Of a DNA stretch of 64,000 nucleotides, positions 47,955-58,443 are shown one piece after another. Source of the stretch: Xiphydria camelus (Eukaryota > Arthropoda > Insecta > Hymenoptera > Xiphydriidae); the NCBI GenBank assembly GCA_963678675.1, contig OY783197.1, forward strand, positions 9,117,647-9,181,646. Reading direction: 5' to 3'. A program made the translations under genes and the position numbers. Positions within the stretch are counted from its first letter, which is position 1, and each line of letters begins with the position of its first letter. Under the pieces are notes generated by a model. The model had not been told where the DNA came from, did not search any database, and saw only the letters and a program-made list of their open reading frames with translations.

Positions 47955-48476
47955 TAAAGTAGCCCGGAGACGGTCAATAATATTGTCAATGAAATTGATT
48001 AATTGCGATTGATGGAGTAGCACATAGACGGTCAATATATTAATATTGTCAATAAGATTGATGATTTCAATTGCAATTGCGATTGATGGAGATCCAATGA
48101 ATACGTCAATATTTCATCAGTGGCAGTGAATTTCTCGCGAGTCGAGTCTTTTATTGGTTAGGTTTTATTAGTGGAAGTGAATTTCTCGCGAGTCGAGTCG
48201 TTTATTAGTTAAGTTTTATTAGATGGCGTATCCGTCATCGCGTGGCCGTCTGGTGCAACTGCCCGAACGATTGTCAATTTCTCGATTACACAATCAATTG
48301 GGATGCGTCAATGGTCCCCGTCAATGTGCTTCAATCAAATTTCCTATCAATCTCCGTCCATCGATTGACAATGGCATCAATCGCTTCCTACACGATCAAT
48401 TGGATGCATCAATGAGTACCATTGACAATATTATTGACAATATTATTGACCGTCTCCGGGCCACTTTAGCCAAGTT
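47955..48476. mobile_element. MITE-G copy 2 (complete)
   Basis: The ends AGTAGCCCGGAGACGGTCAA and TTGACCGTCTCCGGGCCACT pair. The sequence is dominated by short ATTGAC/TTGATCAATTG motifs. A frame starting MAYPSSRGRLVQLPERLS is open in all three MITE-G copies but reads through the terminal repeats, so it is probably not a gene. Confidence 0.75.
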
Positions 48477-48545
48477 TCAACTTCTCGCCATTCCCGTTCG
48501 CGTTCCCAAACTACAGCAATCACAACTGCGTCACGTGACCCTTAA

Positions 48546-48586
48546 CCCTCCGTTAGTCAAGTTCAACCCACCCGACTAACGGAGGG
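48546..48586. mobile_element. 41-bp hairpin flanked by TTAA
   Basis: CCCTCCGTTAGTC and GACTAACGGAGGG pair exactly around a 15-bp loop. TTAA occurs at 48542-48545 and 48587-48590. It looks like a minimal piggyBac-type end pair. Confidence 0.6.
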
Positions 48587-48605
48587 TTAAAATGCTTTCT
48601 TATTA

Positions 48606-49329
48606 AGGGCCTTTTAGATGGTCATTTCCGTTCTCAGTTCAGTTTCATTTTCCGTTCCCGTTTCATTTCAGTTCGGAATGACCGTCTAAAAAGGTTCCGT
48701 TCAGTTCTCACTATTCCCAGTCGCTTCAGATCTTTGTAGCCTGTCTGCGATCAAAGCACCTATAGCAAAATTGCGAGTTTTGCATGAGCACCCCTGTGGG
48801 TCTCCTCGTCCAATAGAATCACCGGAGAAGCGCAAATGTGCATGCGTAGTCATCCGCGGGTGTTGGCGTCGTCATGCCACGGATGACTACGCATGCGCAT
48901 TCGCGCTTCTCCGGTGATGCTATTGGACGAGGAGACCCACAGAGGTGCTCATGCAAAACTCGTAATTTTGTTATGGATGCTTTTGATAGTGTGCGTCTGT
49001 TTATTCCACAAACACGGTGTGACTTTTATAAATGTCAATGAATTCGACAACAAAATCCTGATCCTTGGATATAGTGACAGACCTATACGTGCACCGCTCA
49101 AGATTTTCAAGAAAACTGACGTTAGCGGACGGCTTGAGGCATGACGCCCTTGTTTACACATAGGAATTTTAAGAAATGAAATGAAACAAATAGGTCTATC
49201 CATCTCGTTAGTTCTCAGTTTCCGTTTCCGTTCTTCTTTCATTTTTTCATTTTTACACGTAGGGACAACTGACAGTTCGACAGAAACTGAAACTGAACTG
49301 AGAACGGAAATGACCGTCTAAAAGGCCCT
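48606..49329. mobile_element. TIR element, AGGGCCTTTTAGA ends, TTA duplication
   Basis: TIRs of about 41 bp (AGGGCCTTTTAGATGGTCAT at the left, ATGACCGTCTAAAAGGCCCT at the right) are flanked by TTA on both sides, as in PIF/Harbinger-type elements. A MITE-D variant is nested at 48738-48978. Confidence 0.75.
48738..48978. mobile_element. MITE-D variant copy
   Basis: GTCTGCGATCAAAGCACCTA and the block from GCGAGTTTTGCATGAGCACC to CATGCGTAGTCATCCGCGGG pair with the right half. It shares the family core with the copies at 49346, 49724, 55870 and 61618. Confidence 0.75.
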
Positions 49330-49345
49330 TTACATTTACCTAGGT

Positions 49346-49664
49346 ACCGTATGTCCGCGATCATTTGAACCATAGGAAAATTGCGAGTTTTGCATGAGTA
49401 CCCCTTTGGGTCTCCTTGTCCAATAGAATCACCGGAGAAGCGTGAATGCGCATGCGTAGTCATCCGCGAGTGTGGCGTCGTCAGCAAGTTCAGATCGGTT
49501 ATCGAAATAATCGATCTGAACTTGCTGATGACGCCACACTCGCGGATGACTACGCATGCGCATTCACGCTTCTCCGGTGATTCTATTGGACGAGGAGACC
49601 CAAAGGGGTGCTCATGCAAAACTCGCAATTTTCCTATGGTTCAAATGATCGCGGACATACGGTA
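49346..49664. mobile_element. MITE-D copy (319 bp, near-perfect palindrome)
   Basis: The ends ACCGTATGTCCGCGATCATT and ATGATCGCGGACATACGGTA pair; the arms stay complementary for about 150 bp. ORFs of 100-130 codons occur on both strands because of the palindrome and are not genes. Confidence 0.85.
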
Positions 49665-49723
49665 CATTGCATTTATAATATTCTGTAGCTAAATAAACTT
49701 ATCTACAGCAAACAAACGACAGT

Positions 49724-49880
49724 ACCGTATGTCCGCGATCAAATGCACCATAGTAAAATTGCGAGTTTTTTGCATGAACACACCCGCGGGTCTCTTCGTC
49801 TAATAGAATCACCGGACAAGCGTGAATGCGCAAGCGTAGTCATCCGTGGGTGTTGGCGTCGTTCAGATCGGTTTCGATGC
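49724..49880. mobile_element. MITE-D half copy
   Basis: The left arm only, from ACCGTATGTCCGCGATCAAA to a GGTGTTGGCGTCG stretch. The right arm is missing or replaced by unrelated sequence after about 49880. Confidence 0.7.
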
Positions 49881-50026
49881 CATTTTTTGATTCAGGAGCT
49901 TCTTCACGGCAGCTTTCTAATCGCATCACACACAAACGGTACGTGATCACTGGCATATGTTTATAAAACGCTAACCTCACAAATGTCAGAAATCAATATA
50001 ACCTCAGAGCGTACGAATGGTGGGTC

Positions 50027-51652
50027 ATTCTCATTTAATGTCCATATTTACCGTCTCAGTGTAATGAAATGTTTTCTAGTACTATATCATTTTAAATTAA
50101 AAATCGCTAGGTATATAACGCTCCAAGTATACGTACTTAAGTCCATTATCGATATTACTGTTTAAAAATATTTTCCAGTTTTTATCATGCCTAAAATGTG
50201 CTAATAGTGTCAGGGTTCGTCACGGTCCCTACCATACCTTTAGTCAGATTTATCAATATTACAATCAAAATAAATAGAATTATTTCGGTAGAACTTGGTA
50301 AAAATATTGCTAGAACATTGAAATAACGGTTTCAAAGAAAAAAAAGAGTGACTTTTTCTTTTCTACTTGGTTAAAAAAAGTAAAATGCTTTATCTCATAT
50401 TTTCGTGTCAGGTTTGTCAAACTCTCTATTTCTTTTATACAAATACAGACGGAACTACTGTTCACTTCAACTGTCTGCCCTAAATGAGCCAGCCATTATA
50501 CCTAGTTCATGGTTTGTGGAAAAACGGTGTTACATTTTAAGAATTCTGCCATAATTTAAACAAAATTGTTGCTAACTGGAAAGTGTGTTTATTATAGAGT
50601 GTCAGGTACGTCACATCGATTACGAAATAAACAAATAATTTCTGCAATGTACTAACGTTTAAAATTGTTTTATGCAAATTATAAATTAGGTTAGACTAAC
50701 AAGCATGGGCTTTTTTGTATTTTTACATTTGTTTTCGGCACGCTTTTATGAAATTCTCAGCTTCGTCACGGTCAGGTTCATCACGATCTAGTTTGTGACG
50801 AAATTGACCGATATATGACGAACCTGACAAATATCTACTGTAAATCAACATTTTTAGATATGGCGCTTACACAAGCCGCGAAAGAGCTAAAAGATGCCGA
50901 GAAAAGATAAAACAAAATCCAGAAAAAAAAGAATATTTAAAGAAAAGTCTAGAAAGAGTAAAGAAAGCTAAGAAATCTATTGCTGAGTCTCCTGCTAAAG
51001 AGGACAAGATTTAGTACCCCTTAAAGAAAATATTTCTTACCTTACTGAACCACCAATAAATGTCTCAAAGCGAATTCTTCATTTTATGAACCCATTTTGG
51101 CTTAATGAAGAAAGTCAGTAAAAAGCCTCATTTAGTTAAATTTTCCATTAGAAATCAGAGTTCTTTTTGAAAAAGTTTATGAATAACGTGTTTGAAAATC
51201 ACTGGCAATGTATTTTATTAACTGAAAGTCGAACTAATTGCTGAAACTTAAGCTATGTTTCACCGTGTTAGGTCCGTCACAAGACGTGTCAAGTTCTTCA
51301 CATTATTTTTTTGCCTTACTGAACCACCTTACTTTTTAGATTAAATTAATAAAATATTCCGATAATTTGAGAGAGTAAGTGAAATATAAATTTAAAATTA
51401 TTCCTATTTAAATAAATCGTATGCTTACATTCATTTTTATAGCAAGGTTTTTGTTGTAGTGACGAACTCGACATACTAATCAAGAAAGTCATAAAAATTT
51501 AACTTTTAAACAAAGAATCTGTACGAATCTTGTTATAACTTAGGTAATAACAATGTTTACTACTCCGTAATAAGATTTAATGACAAAATATTGTATTTCG
51601 AAAAATCAGAATTTTCAATTTCAAATTAGGGACATTAATTGAGAATGACCCT
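50027..51652. mobile_element. 1.6-kb TIR element with 8-bp duplication and repeated GTGTCAGGTTCGTCAC motif
   Basis: The ends contain GGGTCATTCTCATTTAATGT and its complement. GTACGAAT flanks at 50019-50026 and again near 51654-51661, an 8-bp duplication as made by hAT or P-type transposases. About nine copies of GTGTCAGGTTCGTCAC-like motifs lie inside on both strands (near 50207, 50405, 50599, 50770, 50792, 50815, 51265, 51285, 51459). A Lys/Glu-rich scrap (MALTQAAKELKDAEKR, then KKEYLKKSLERVKKA) at 50860-51010 looks like a decayed coding piece. Confidence 0.6.
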
Positions 51653-51866
51653 GGTACGAATTATGGCAGAGGCAACGGGAACGGGAGCGGCAGCGGAAAA
51701 GTGTGTAAATGACCCTTTCAGACGGCAGCGATAACGGGAACGGGAACGGCGAATGGGAGCGGCAGCGGAAGAGTTTATAAATCGCGCTTTAAGCGCTGTC
51801 ACTCAAGGATGATCAGGATCAAGTATTCCGTTGTGGTGGGGGTCCTGATTGGTCTACTCGCTAAAG

Positions 51867-52205
51867 CGGATTCAGATGGGTGCGGAAGGCATGCGGATCG
51901 GTGCGGATTGGCAGGCAGTACGCACGCGGAAGAGCTGATTGGCTAACGGTGTTTCCGCACTCCGCAATCCTTCCGCACCCATCTGAACCCCGTGTAAGAA
52001 ACGTATACGTTTCTCTTGCTCAGACAGATGGGTGCGGAAGGCTTGCGGAGTGCGGAAACATCGTTAGGCTGGGTTCATATGGACGTGGAAGGCTGGCGGA
52101 ATACGGTATGCGGAAACACCGTTAGCCAATCAGCTCTGCCGCGTGCGTAACTGCCTGCCGATCCGTATCGATCCGCATGCCTTCCGTGTCCATGTGAACC
52201 CAGCC
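51867..52205. mobile_element. Two adjacent palindromic MITEs, TGCGGAAGG family
   Basis: 51867-51985 pairs TTCAGATGGGTGCGGAAGG with CCTTCCGCACCCATCTGAA. 52069-52205 pairs GGCTGGGTTCATATGGACGT with a near-complement ending CATGTGAACCCAGCC. Both are built from variants of TGCGGAA and CCAATCAGC, so they are related. Confidence 0.65.
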
Positions 52206-52364
52206 GACCCAGCCTTAGCCAATCAGCACTTCCGCGTGCGTACTACCTGCCAATCCGCATATCTATTCCAAATAACTACGCGAACCTCAGATATTTATCA
52301 AACAGAATCTAATTTAGCACAAGCCATGCACAAGCCAACATTTTGGACTGTACCATACTGGGTG

Positions 52365-55359
52365 TTAGGCTATGTTGTGGCCATAGGACGATATGGTACG
52401 TAGCGATTTGTAGACTCTAGGTTATACGCTATTGGTCGGAGACGCAAGCACGCCGAACGATTGGCTCTGCTATCGTCGGCTGACGGCAATCGTCGCGAGA
52501 GAAGTTCCCTAGGGCGTAGGCACCTAGCAGACGAGAAAGTATGGCGGTTGACGCGTACGATTGTTTACAAAGTGGAATTTTTCGGAGCAATTGTATTTTT
52601 TGGAAATAAAACGTGGTTTTCAAAGTTAATAAAATATTTCCATTCGCGAAACGATTTCCTTCGCGTTTATTTCGATCCTCGGACGCGCTTATTAATACAA
52701 AGTAAAAATACAGTTAAATCGGAGTAATGAAGGAAGGGTGATAAATCTTAGGATAAATGTAAAATAATTAACGAGTTGTAGAGGCAAGTGAACCGACATG
52801 GAAGATTACAGTGACCAGGTAGTTCTCAGAATTTTTGAGTAAGGTAAGTGTAACGATAAATCAAGAGGAATAATAAAAATGAATTGTTTTGAAGTCATTC
52901 AATTTCTTTATACTTTACAAAGGCAATAATGTTACAAAAATTATTCGTAGAATTAGAGAGTGATGAATTCTTCATGGAAATGACTTCGACTATGGACGAA
53001 GCAACACGACGCTAAACCAATGGATGACGGAAGAGTTCGACGATGTGCATCAGCCTCCATGGAGAAATGTGCCAAAGACGAAGGACGATTGGTGTGCCGC
53101 TCATGAGTTTGAAATAAATGAAACGTAAGATATTATTCATACAGAAAAAGAATGTAGTGCAGGTATTTATTTACCAGTACGACTCACATTACCATCCGCT
53201 AACCAACTATATGGAATATTTCAGCAAGTATCGATAACCAGGACCATGGTGAATGACTATGTTTCGCAAGTGTGCCTGCGATCAGCAACCTGATCGAGTG
53301 CTTTGTAAGAGCCTGGGTTGGTGCCTCCCGCAGTAGTGTCAGATTACTCCTGACTGCAATCCTCCCTCATTTCACTCTGTGTCATTCAACAATGAGCATC
53401 AACTCCCCCGGAGGACACGAAAAGCTGTAACACCAGGAAGACCGTGAAAGGTTAATAAAATTATGGAAAGCGATACCACGAATGTAAGCAAATCCTTTTC
53501 ATAACATTTTCTAGAAAACTCACCATTGCTTCATCTTTACAGGAGACGTTCTAAATGATTTCCTTGCTCAGCCGAGCAATAATCCAAACGATCGTGGAAT
53601 GCTGAGGTCGCAACAAGGAGCATCAACTCCCCCGGAGGACACGAAAAGCTGTAACACCAGGAAGACCGTGAAAGGTTAATAAAATTATGGAAAGCGATAC
53701 CACGAATGTAAGCAAATCCTTTTCATAACATTTTGTGGAAAACTCCTTGAAATTTGAACGGCCAGATATATCTCGACATTCTGAGATATTTAGTAATACC
53801 GTTGCTTCGAAACATCGAAGAAGAAGTAAGTATTAGTAGAACGCAGTCACGTTATTACAGTCCCGTGGTAAGCTATTGAAAATCGACAATTTAATTACTG
53901 TTACTTACAGATCGGAGCCCAGATGTATTTTCAACATGACGGCGCTCCCGCGCACTCGACGATACGAGTCCGGCGATTCCTGGACGGGGAATTCCCCAAC
54001 CGTTGGTCAGGAAAAGGGGTCCAATTCCGTTGCCGCCGCGATCGCCCAACCTGACGCCGATGGATGTTACAGCTTTTCGCATCCTCCGGGGGAGTTGATG
54101 CTCGTTGTTGCGATCTCAGCATTTCACCACCGTTTGGATTATTGCTCGGCTGAGCAGGGAAATCATTTAGAACGTCTCCTGTAAAGATGAAGCAACGGTG
54201 AGTTTTCCACAAAATGTTATGAAAAGGATTTGCTTACATTCGTGGTATCATTTTCCATAATTTTATTAACCTTTCACGGTCTTCCTGATGTTACAGCTTT
54301 TCGTGTCCTCCGGGGGAGTTGATGCTCGTTGTTGAATGACAGAGTGAAACGAGGGAGGATTTCAGTTGGGAGCAATCTGACATTACTGCGTGAGGCACCA
54401 ACCCAGGTTCTTACAAAGCATTCGATCAGGTTGCCGATCGCAGGCACACTTCCAAAACATAAAGTCTTTCACCATGGTCCTGGTTATCGATTCTTGCTGA
54501 AAAAGTCCATATCGTTGGTTAGCGGATGGTAATGTGAGTCGTACTGGTAAATAAATACCTGCAATACATTCTTTTTCTGTATGAATAATATCTTACGTTT
54601 CATTTATTTCAAACTCATGAGCGGCACACCAATCGTCCTTCGTCTTTGGCACATTTCTCCGTGGAGGCTGATGCATATCGTCGAACTCTTCCGTCATCCA
54701 TTGGTTTTGCGTCGTGTTGCTTCGTCCATAGTCGAAGTCATTTCCATGAAGAATTCATCACTTTCTCTAATTCTACGAATAATTTTTGTAATATTATTGC
54801 CTTTGTAAAGTATAAAGAAATTGAATGACTTCAAAACAATTCATTTTTGTTATTCCTCTTGATTTATCGTTACACTTACCCTACTCAAAAATCCTGAGAA
54901 CTACCTGGTCACTGTAATCTTCCACGTCGGTTCACTTGCCTCTACAACTCGTTAATTATTTTACATTTAACCTAAGACTTATCACCCTTCCTTCATTACT
55001 TCGATTTAACTGTATTTTTACTTTTTATTAATAAGTGCGTCCGAGGATCGAAATAAACGCGAAGGAAATTGTTTCGCGAAAATGGAAATATTTTATTAAC
55101 TTTGAAAATCACGTTTTATTTCCAAAAAATACAATTGCTCCGAAAATTCCACTTTGTAAACAAACGTATGTGTCAACCGCCATACTTTCTCGTCTGCTAG
55201 GTGCCTACGCCTTAGGGAACTTCTCTCGCGACGATTGCCGTCTGCTGACGATAGCAGAGCCAATCGTTCGGCGTGCTTGCGTCTCCGACCAATAGCGTAC
55301 AACCTAGAGTCTACAAATCGCTACGTACCATATCGTCCTATGGCCACAACATAGCCTAA
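52365..55359. mobile_element. 3-kb fold-back element with about 1.25-kb inverted arms
   Basis: 52365-53620 is reverse-complementary to about 54105-55359. The outer ends are TTAGGCTATGTTGTGGCCAT and its complement. A 135-bp block (53391-53525) is repeated directly at 53616-53750. The centre holds a mariner-like transposase fragment. In both arms a short frame (WMTEEFDDVHQPPWRNVP and on, 53015-53125 on the plus strand) ends at a GTAAGA donor and may be an old exon. Confidence 0.8.
53911..54068 (+). pseudogene. Mariner/Tc-like DDE transposase fragment
   Basis: After a TTACAG acceptor the frame reads IGAQMYFQHDGAPAHSTIRV and RRFLDGEFPNRW. One extra base then shifts it to GPIPLPPRSPNLTPMDV. These are the HDGAPAH and PPRSPDLTPMD blocks of insect mariner/Tc3-like transposases, with the usual Asp of SPDL changed to Asn. 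The catalytic set is incomplete and frameshifted, so it is inactive. It is the only transposase trace in the 3-kb fold-back. Confidence 0.75.
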
Positions 55360-55866
55360 AGTGGCCCGGAGACGGTCAATAATATTGTCAATAATATTGT
55401 CAATGGTACTCATTGATGCATCCAATTGATCGTGTAGGAAGCAATTGATGCCATTGTCAATCGATGGACGGAGATTGATAAGAAATTTGATTGAAGCATA
55501 TTGGCGGGGACCATTGACGCATCCCAATTGATCGTGTAATCGAGAAATTGACAATCGTTCGGGCAGTTGCAACAGACGGCCACGCGATGACGGATACGCC
55601 ATCTAATAAAACTTAACTAATAAACGACTCGACTCGCGAGAAATTCACTTCCACTAATAAAACCTAACCAATAAAAGACTCGACTCGCGAGAAATTCACT
55701 GCCACTGATGAAATATTGACGTATTCATTGGATCTCCATCAATCGCAATTGCAATTGAAATCATCAATCTTATTGACAATATTATTGACGGTCTATGTGC
55801 TACTCCATTAATCGCAATTGATCAATTTCATTGACAATATTATTGACCGTCTCCGGGCTACTTTAC
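55356..55866. mobile_element. MITE-G copy 3 (inverted)
   Basis: The ends CTAAAGTGGCCCGGAGACGG and CCGTCTCCGGGCTACTTTA pair. The body matches the complement of 47955-48476. It directly abuts the right end of the 3-kb fold-back. Confidence 0.75.
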
Positions 55867-55869
55867 ACC

Positions 55870-56026
55870 CGGTATGTCCGCGATCAAAGAGCCCATAGCA
55901 AAATTGCGAGTTTTGCATGAGCACCTCTTTGGGTCTCCTCGTCCAATAGAATCACCGGAGACCTACAGAGGTGCTCATGCAAAACTCGCAATTTTGCTAT
56001 GGGCTCTTTGATCGCGGACATATGGT
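55870..56026. mobile_element. Short MITE-D copy (157 bp)
   Basis: CGGTATGTCCGCGATCAAAG and CTTTGATCGCGGACATATGG bound arms that meet after AATCACCGGAGAC, so the inner third of the family is deleted. Confidence 0.75.
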
Positions 56027-56073
56027 ACCAACCAATGAAACCTAAAGCGTCATTCTCAGAGCTTCAACGTGTC

Positions 56074-56258
56074 GCCAGCGACACTTGGGTAACCAATAAG
56101 AATAAAGCCGCTTCTCCCCACTCTTCTGTCGCTGGCGACACGTCCTGGAGTTGAATTTTATTTAACTTTTCTCTTCTGTCGCTGCGACAGTCGCCATATT
56201 AAATATCGACGACTGTCGCAGCGACAGGAGAGAAAAGTTAAATAAAATTCAACTCCAG
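56074..56258. mobile_element. Palindromic MITE(s), GTCGCTGGCGACA core
   Basis: CCTGGAGTTGAATTTTATTT at 56144 pairs with its complement ending CAACTCCAG at 56258, around GTCGCTGCGACAG. A second inverted pair, GTGTCGCCAGCGACAC and CTGTCGCTGGCGACAC (56082 and 56127), lies to the left. The right edge is the CAG target of the Harbinger element. Confidence 0.6.
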
Positions 56259-56317
56259 GGCCCCTATTCTCGAATATCGTGCGAGAATTGTCGTACACGA
56301 GATTTCTCGAACGCTAA

Positions 56318-56443
56318 GGGCCGGTTTTACCAACACGGTATAAACGCGGTATAGCGCTATACTGAGAATAACCAGCAATAAGCCTTATGGTTATTCTCAG
56401 TATAGCGCTATACCGCGTTTATACCTGTTGGTAAAACCGGCCC
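56318..56443. mobile_element. MITE-A copy 3, inside the Harbinger left end
   Basis: 126-bp palindrome with TIR GGGCCGGTTTTACCAACA and TAA at 56315-56317 and 56444-56446. It lies about 40 bp inside the Harbinger left TIR, so it is younger than that insertion. Confidence 0.88.
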
Positions 56444-56758
56444 TAAATATCGTATACGACTTCGGAAACCTATTCTCGAGAACGTACGACTTGAGAGTCG
56501 TATACGAAAGCCGTACGACAATTTGAAGCAAAGTTGCAAGTTGCAAGTTTGGAAATCTTGGATTTTCAAATGATGGTAGCGGGTAAAGACGCTTCCCAGT
56601 GCCCTGCGAAATCGCACCGAGGCATACGCATGCATGCCAAATGTGGGCAAAATGTGCACTCTTCGGAGAGCCGACGTCGCTTTTTCGCGGGTGGGCAATT
56701 ACGCTTACCTGAAGGCCAGGTAAATTGCAAATCGAAATTCCCGACTAAGTTATAGACA

Positions 56759-56850
56759 ATAGCCTTGTTCGCAGAGCAGTCATAAACCGCAAACTGCGCA
56801 TGCGCCGATCAGTGGCCAACGGTTTGTGACTGCTCTGCAAACAAAGCTAA
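56759..56850. mobile_element. 92-bp MITE upstream of the Harbinger Myb gene
   Basis: TAGCCTTGTTCGCAGAGCAG pairs with CTGCTCTGCAAACAAAGCTA; the loop is GC-rich (CTGCGCATGCGCCG). It sits 120 bp before the start codon, where it could affect the promoter. Confidence 0.6.
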
Positions 56851-56973
56851 TAAGTTTTTCGGTCTTGCAGTTAAGTCTGAATAGTCGCGGTAAACAGACA
56901 CGCAATTTTGGTCAAGGTTTTGCCTTCTCTTCGTGAAGTTTTTGCTTTGATTGTTACGTGCTATTTTTAAATT

Positions 56974-58007
56974 ATGGAGAAAGTAAAGTGTGGTTATATG
57001 AGCAGTGAACAGAAACGTTTATTGGTTGACTTTTTAAAAGAAAATTCAAAATATGCTTCATTAAATTCTGGAAAATTCTCAAGTAATTTTACCGCAAAAG
57101 ATGCTCAAAGGCTGTGGAACGAAATTGCAGAAGAACTGAACAAGTTAGTTGGAGCAACCAAGGACTGGAAGCAGTGGAGGAAGGTAAGAATATGTACATA
57201 TGATTTTCTACCATTTACATATTTCTTGAAACATCTTAAATATTTTCAGAAGTAGTGTAACGAAGTTTGGAAAAAGTCTAGGAATTTAAAAAAAATTGTA
57301 CACATTTCCTATAATAGAATCTGAAATTGTTTAATTCATTCCAGACTTGGCAGGATATCAAAGCCAGTACGAAAGCAAAGAGCAGCCGAATTAAAAAATA
57401 TCGACAGGAAACTGGAGGAGGACCTCCGCCAGCGGAGAATTTCACTGATTTAGAAGAAAACGTGATAGCATTAATGGGCCCCACAACAATCCATGGCCAT
57501 GAAGAGATCGATGAAACAGATATTGCATTTGTAAGTATTCAATAGTATAGAAGTATAGAAAATTGTTCATTAATTTTAATAATTGTTTCGGAAATCTGTT
57601 ACAATGCATTGTTGCATGCAACTGAAATATTACTCACGTTTTAGAATCACATCTTAACAAATTTTTAATATTTCTTTCATTTGTAGTCTTCCTGTGGTAT
57701 GGAGTACCTTGATCAGGACACTGAGCAACTGCATGATTATATAAAAACTACTACTGTAGTCGATGATATGCCATCGTCTTCTCATGAATGTCAACCCGCT
57801 ACTTCGAAGTCATCCCTATTTACCAATCAGACGAAAACTTTAAATTACGAGACGCCATCAAATTCCAAGGGATTTGTAAACAAAGATAAGGGTCCGCGAG
57901 CGGCAGTAAAAAGGCTTCAAAAGACGGAAGAGCATACGATGAAACTTGCAAGGATTGCAGAAGAAGATTTAAACATCCGAAAACAATACTACGAACAAAA
58001 ATTATAA
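56974..58007 (+). CDS. Harbinger Myb/SANT-like DNA-binding protein (238 aa)
   Basis: Exons 56974-57183, 57345-57530 and 57687-58007 are all phase 0 with GT-AG introns. The N-terminus (residues 8-75) is a Myb/SANT-like domain with three tryptophans (RLWNEIAEEL, DWKQWRK), as in the zeste/NAIF1 group. Then come a conserved TGGGPPP, a GPTTIHGH motif, a Ser-rich linker and a charged C-terminal helix (AVKRLQKTEEHTMKLARI). In PIF/Harbinger elements this second protein binds the transposon ends and carries the transposase into the nucleus; vertebrate NAIF1 with HARBI1 is the domesticated pair (known). The decayed homologue is at 61131-63314. Confidence 0.88.
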
Positions 58008-58194
58008 TTATTAAAAAGAAAAGTTGATACTCAAGATGAAATGAAGATTATTCTCGGAAATATTTATAGTGTATTGTTACAGAAACATAAATAAACTAAG
58101 AAATAATGTAATTATACATGTATACACTTCTGGTTATATGTGGAATATATGCATATAAAGTATTTATATTTCCCTATAAAAAATTATCGATTAG

Positions 58195-58415
58195 GTGGAT
58201 AAATACCGAGTAAGGTCGTATGAGTCTCCGTATTGAAATGAATACCGTTCTATACGGTTCTAATATGTTTTCTGTCGTGCCCGATTAAACCCGTACCAGC
58301 AATATACCCGAATACGGGTTTAAGACGAAAACGACAGAAAACGTGTTAGAGTCGTATAGAACCATATTCATTTCCAATACGGAGACTTATATGGTCTTAT
58401 CAGGCACTTATCTCC
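58195..58415. mobile_element. Palindromic MITE between the two Harbinger genes
   Basis: GGTCGTATGAGTCTCCGTAT pairs with ATACGGAGACTTATATGGTC. It lies in the gap between the 3' ends of the two convergent genes and leaves both intact. Confidence 0.65.
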
Positions 58416-58443
58416 CAATATAACTGTCATGTAATTAACGTTA

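Larger units (their letters stand above)
46855..51795. mobile_element. Possible composite inverted-repeat block (CCGTTC-rich ends)
   Basis: 46865-46990 and 51663-51790 are inverted: GATTTATAAACTTTTCCGCT with runs of CCGTTC at the left, and CGGAAGAGTTTATAAATCGC with GGGAACGG runs at the right. Nested between them are two MITE-G copies, several MITE-D copies and the elements at 48606 and 50027. Whether the pair bounds one old 5-kb element or two separate inserts cannot be decided here. Confidence 0.4.

Noticed and set aside
49239..49692. ORFs of 103-129 codons on both strands starting MRVLHE
   Set aside because: Produced by the MITE-D palindrome, which gives the same frame on each strand; repeated at 61559-61964.
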